Shown: piece by piece, positions 25,480 to 27,391 of the stretch
Layout of the letters: every line of letters starts with the position of its first letter
Position numbering within the stretch: the first letter of the stretch is position 1
Assembly: GCA_026416715.1 (NCBI GenBank)
Contig: JAOAEQ010000034.1
Coordinates: 1 to 27,391, forward strand
Source: a bacterium
GTDB taxonomy: Bacteria > UBP4 > UBA4092 > JAOAEQ01
Length of the DNA stretch: 27,391 nucleotides
Reading direction: 5' to 3'
Position numbers and translations under genes: made by a program
The notes under the pieces: model-generated
The model's database searches: none
What the model saw: the letters and a program-made list of their open reading frames with translations, nothing else
Told to the model about the DNA's origin: nothing

Positions 25480-25608
25480 ATGGATATTTTAGTAATAGTT
25501 TTAATCAGTGGATTCATGTTATCAAGGTTAGTTGGGCTACTACTCCTTCTAGGTCGGTTAGACCGACCTAGTGATGACAACCCTTTTTCTATTTCAATTT
25601 CTATTTGA
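25480..25608 (+). CDS. Leucine-rich leader peptide of leuA (42 codons)
   Basis: This short frame has a strong ribosome site (AAAGGAG 8 bases before the ATG), better than most genes in the window. It encodes 42 residues, 11 of them leucine, including five consecutive Leu codons (CTA CTA CTC CTT CTA, 25537-25551). The series is followed by GRLDRPSDD, broadly like E. coli LeuL, where GLLLLN is followed by RGRPVGG; that likeness may be convergent. A perfect hairpin begins in the last of the five Leu codons. This is what an attenuation peptide sensing charged tRNA-Leu looks like. A genuine small membrane protein is the alternative, since residues 3-25 are hydrophobic. It lies between the T-box terminator and leuA. 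Confidence 0.6.
   Translation: MDILVIVLISGFMLSRLVGLLLLLGRLDRPSDDNPFSISISI
25549..25571 (+). promoter_or_regulatory. Hairpin abutting the leader-peptide leucine codons
   Basis: CTAGGTCGG (25549-25557) and CCGACCTAG (25563-25571) form a perfect 9-bp stem with loop TTAGA. A ribosome stalled on the Leu run would cover its 5' arm. A run of five T residues begins 13 bases after the stem, too far for a standard terminator, so the regulatory outcome is not evident. Confidence 0.55.
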
Positions 25609-25628
25609 GTACAAACAAATAACATCAG

Positions 25629-25647
25629 ATACGGAATGAATCCGTAT
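25629..25647 (+). repeat. Small hairpin upstream of leuA ribosome site
   Basis: ATACGGA (25629-25635) and TCCGTAT (25641-25647) form a perfect 7-bp stem with a 5-base loop. No T-run follows, so it is not a terminator. It lies 17 bases before the leuA Shine-Dalgarno and contains the start codon of a possible 14-codon mini-frame (25636-25680). Confidence 0.4.
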
Positions 25648-25676
25648 AAATCTTACTCAGAAATGAGGATAATGAT

Positions 25677-27239
25677 ATGAACCACGATAATTCAACCCGA
25701 ATTATTATTTTCGATACCACGTTACGTGATGGCGAACAATCGCCGGGCGCAAGTTTGAATACGAAAGAAAAACTGCAAATCGCCCGGCAGTTAGCGAAAT
25801 TGGGTGTCGATGTCATTGAAGCAGGATTTCCAATATCTAGTCCGGGAGATTTTGAAGCAGTACATTTAATTGCGAAATCAGTTCAAGGTCCAACGATTGC
25901 GGGATTAGCGCGCGCACATCCTGCGGATATTGACCGCTGTTGGGAAGCAGTGAAACCGGCAAAAAAACCTCGTATCCATACCTTTATTGCCACCAGCGAT
26001 ATCCATATTGAAAAGAAATTGCGCAAGAGTAAAGAAGAGGTCATTGATATTGCGGTAAAAGCGGTTAAACGCGCAAAAGGATATACTGAGGATGTCGAGT
26101 TTTCCTGCGAAGATGCGGCTAGAACTGATAAAGATTATATGTGTGATGTTGTTGAAGCAGTGATTGATGCTGGTGCGACTACCGTTAATATTCCGGATAC
26201 GGTTGGATATAGTAATCCCTTCGAATTCGGCCAACTCATTAAATACATCATGGAAAATGTACCGAATATTAAAAATGCGATCCTGAGCGTTCATTGTCAT
26301 AACGATTTAGGGTTAGCGGTAGCGAATTCGTTAGCGGCGATTCTCAATGGTGCACGACAGGTTGAATGCACGATTAACGGAATTGGCGAACGGGCTGGGA
26401 ATGCGTCATTAGAAGAAATCGTTATGAACTTAAAAACCAGGCAGGATTTCTTCAAGGTTACAACCGGCATTAAAACCGAAGAGATTTATCGAACTAGCCG
26501 ATTGGTTAGTACCTTAACCGGAATTCCGGTACAACCGAACAAAGCGATTGTCGGCAGTAATGCGTTTGCTCATGAAGCTGGGATTCATCAAGATGGCGTA
26601 TTGAAAGAGCGGTTAACCTATGAGATTATGACACCGGAATCAGTTGGCTGGAAGGGTACATCGATGGTTATGGGAAAACATTCCGGTCGGCATGCGTTCA
26701 AAGCACGGTTAGCTGAATTAGGATATGCGGATTTATCGGAAGAGCAAATCCAAAAAGCATTCGAACGATTCAAGGTGTTAGCGGACAAAAAGAAAACTAT
26801 TTTTGATGAAGATTTAATAGCGATTGTAGAAGATGAAATGGCAGTATTTCCGGAAACCTATGTATTCGACTATTTACATGTTACCAGTGGAACGGAAATA
26901 ACGCCGACCGCAAAAGTTCGTCTGCTTAAATCTGGCAAACCGATTACGGTTGAAGCTAAAGGAGACGGACCGGTGGATGCCGCTTATATCGCTATCGATA
27001 AAATTACGAAGCTGAAACCAGAATTACTCAAGTACGGAATAAAATCAATTACCGGCGGAACGGATGCACTCGGAGAAGTATCTGTAACGTTGCGCGCAAA
27101 AGGAATGACCATCAGCGGTCGCGGGTCGAGCGAAGATATTATAATCGCTTCCGCAAAAGCGTATCTTAATGCCATCAACAAAGTATTGTATCTAACCAAG
27201 AAACAAGGGAAAAAGAAAAAAATCCAACGCGAATTATAA
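25677..27239 (+). CDS. leuA: 2-isopropylmalate synthase
   Basis: The 520-residue enzyme condenses acetyl-CoA with 2-ketoisovalerate, the first committed step to leucine. The DRE-TIM barrel begins [13 protein letters not shown] (residues 12-24). The metal-binding His206 and His208 lie in [14 protein letters not shown], and [14 protein letters not shown] follows. A C-terminal LeuA regulatory domain (about 395-510, with [20 protein letters not shown]) is complete, so leucine feedback inhibition is expected in addition to leader control. GAGGAT lies about 7 bases before the ATG. The leader elements upstream (T-box, leucine peptide) regulate it, and leuC follows after 106 bases. Confidence 0.97.
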   Translation: MNHDNSTRIIIFDTTLRDGEQSPGASLNTKEKLQIARQLAKLGVDVIEAGFPISSPGDFEAVHLIAKSVQGPTIAGLARAHPADIDRCWEAVKPAKKPRIHTFIATSDIHIEKKLRKSKEEVIDIAVKAVKRAKGYTEDVEFSCEDAARTDKDYMCDVVEAVIDAGATTVNIPDTVGYSNPFEFGQLIKYIMENVPNIKNAILSVHCHNDLGLAVANSLAAILNGARQVECTINGIGERAGNASLEEIVMNLKTRQDFFKVTTGIKTEEIYRTSRLVSTLTGIPVQPNKAIVGSNAFAHEAGIHQDGVLKERLTYEIMTPESVGWKGTSMVMGKHSGRHAFKARLAELGYADLSEEQIQKAFERFKVLADKKKTIFDEDLIAIVEDEMAVFPETYVFDYLHVTSGTEITPTAKVRLLKSGKPITVEAKGDGPVDAAYIAIDKITKLKPELLKYGIKSITGGTDALGEVSVTLRAKGMTISGRGSSEDIIIASAKAYLNAINKVLYLTKKQGKKKKIQREL

Positions 27240-27248
27240 AATAGATGG

Positions 27249-27332
27249 ATTACACCGATTGTTAAAACTGATTACATAGATTACAATATGCTCACAAGAA
27301 TCTATGTAATCTTTTTTCTAATCTGTGTAATC
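27249..27332 (+). repeat. Nested inverted repeats between leuA and leuC, terminator-like
   Basis: An inner perfect 13-bp inverted repeat (GATTACATAGATT at 27270-27282, AATCTATGTAATC at 27299-27311) with a 16-base loop is followed by six T residues, like a terminator. An outer pair (GATTACACCGATT at about 27249-27261, AATCTGTGTAATC at about 27320-27332) encloses it with one mismatch. The arms are variants of one GATTACANNGATT unit, giving four related copies in 84 bases. It may partially terminate leuA transcripts or be a small repeat-derived insertion. Confidence 0.6.
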
Positions 27333-27345
27333 TTACTTTAACAAT

Positions 27346-27391
27346 ATGGGAATGACGATTACAGAGAAAATCCTTGCAGCACATTGTGGCA
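27346..27391 (+). CDS. leuC: 3-isopropylmalate dehydratase large subunit, N-terminal fragment
   Basis: The last 46 bases encode MGMTITEKILAAHCG, matching the normal LeuC start (MTITEKILAAHAG). LeuC and LeuD form the iron-sulfur isomerase that acts directly after LeuA. Two ATGs (27346 and 27352) are possible; the second gives the more usual N-terminus, and no clear Shine-Dalgarno distinguishes them. The rest of the gene lies beyond the right edge. Confidence 0.75.
   Translation, partial: MGMTITEKILAAHCG

Noticed and set aside
1-27391. Mobile elements, phage genes, toxin-antitoxin or CRISPR arrays
   Set aside because: No transposase or integrase, no spaced direct repeats and no defence-gene motifs were seen; only short palindromic repeats are present.

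Overview
The window is 27.4 kb of AT-leaning (roughly 40% GC by eye), densely coded bacterial chromosome. It carries housekeeping genes, type IV pilus motor genes, competence/DNA topology genes, tRNA-modification genes and the start of a leucine operon. There are no rRNA or tRNA genes, transposases, integrases, phage genes or CRISPR arrays. PilB, PilC and PilT together with an AmiC-like amidase suggest a diderm lineage. Planctomycete-style secreted sugar-acting proteins, a T-box leader on leuA, a BshB1-like deacetylase and an SPF-type RF2 with an autoregulatory frameshift do not fit one familiar genus. An uncultured or poorly sampled phylum is plausible, but that placement is inference only.

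Region 1 (1-8.0 kb, almost all minus strand): the tail of an unidentified plus-strand gene; a secreted beta-propeller glycosidase-like protein; a secreted eight-repeat ankyrin protein behind a perfect sigma-70 consensus promoter; a Yip1-like membrane protein; a DUF2089 regulator paired with a DUF6141-like membrane protein; a MATE exporter; a PIG-L/BshB1-like deacetylase; and glycerate kinase. Two near-identical palindromes (about 1.66 and 5.98 kb) lie downstream of minus-strand genes and one is a textbook intrinsic terminator.

Region 2 (8.2-11.5 kb, plus strand): pilT, then a secreted N-acetylmuramoyl-L-alanine amidase. The amidase has an intact catalytic domain at its N-terminus and a second amidase-fold domain at its C-terminus that has lost all zinc ligands.

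Region 3 (11.5-23.5 kb, minus strand): proA, nadD, pilB, pilC, a small membrane-anchored coiled-coil protein, dprA, topA, prfB, tsaE, tsaB. prfB is in two frames joined by a classic programmed +1 shift at CTT TGA C. topA carries an in-frame insertion containing a dRS3/RPE-like palindrome.

Region 4 (23.6-27.4 kb, plus strand): an ADP-ribosylglycohydrolase-family gene, then a leucine biosynthesis operon. A complete T-box riboswitch (Leu CUC specifier, T-box motif, 13-bp terminator) is followed by a second, separate control layer. This is a 42-codon leucine-rich leader peptide with five consecutive Leu codons abutting a perfect hairpin, whose Shine-Dalgarno can pair with its own Leu-codon run. 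leuA and the first codons of leuC follow, separated by nested inverted repeats. The stacking of a tRNA-sensing T-box and a ribosome-sensing Leu peptide on one gene is the most unusual signal in the window.
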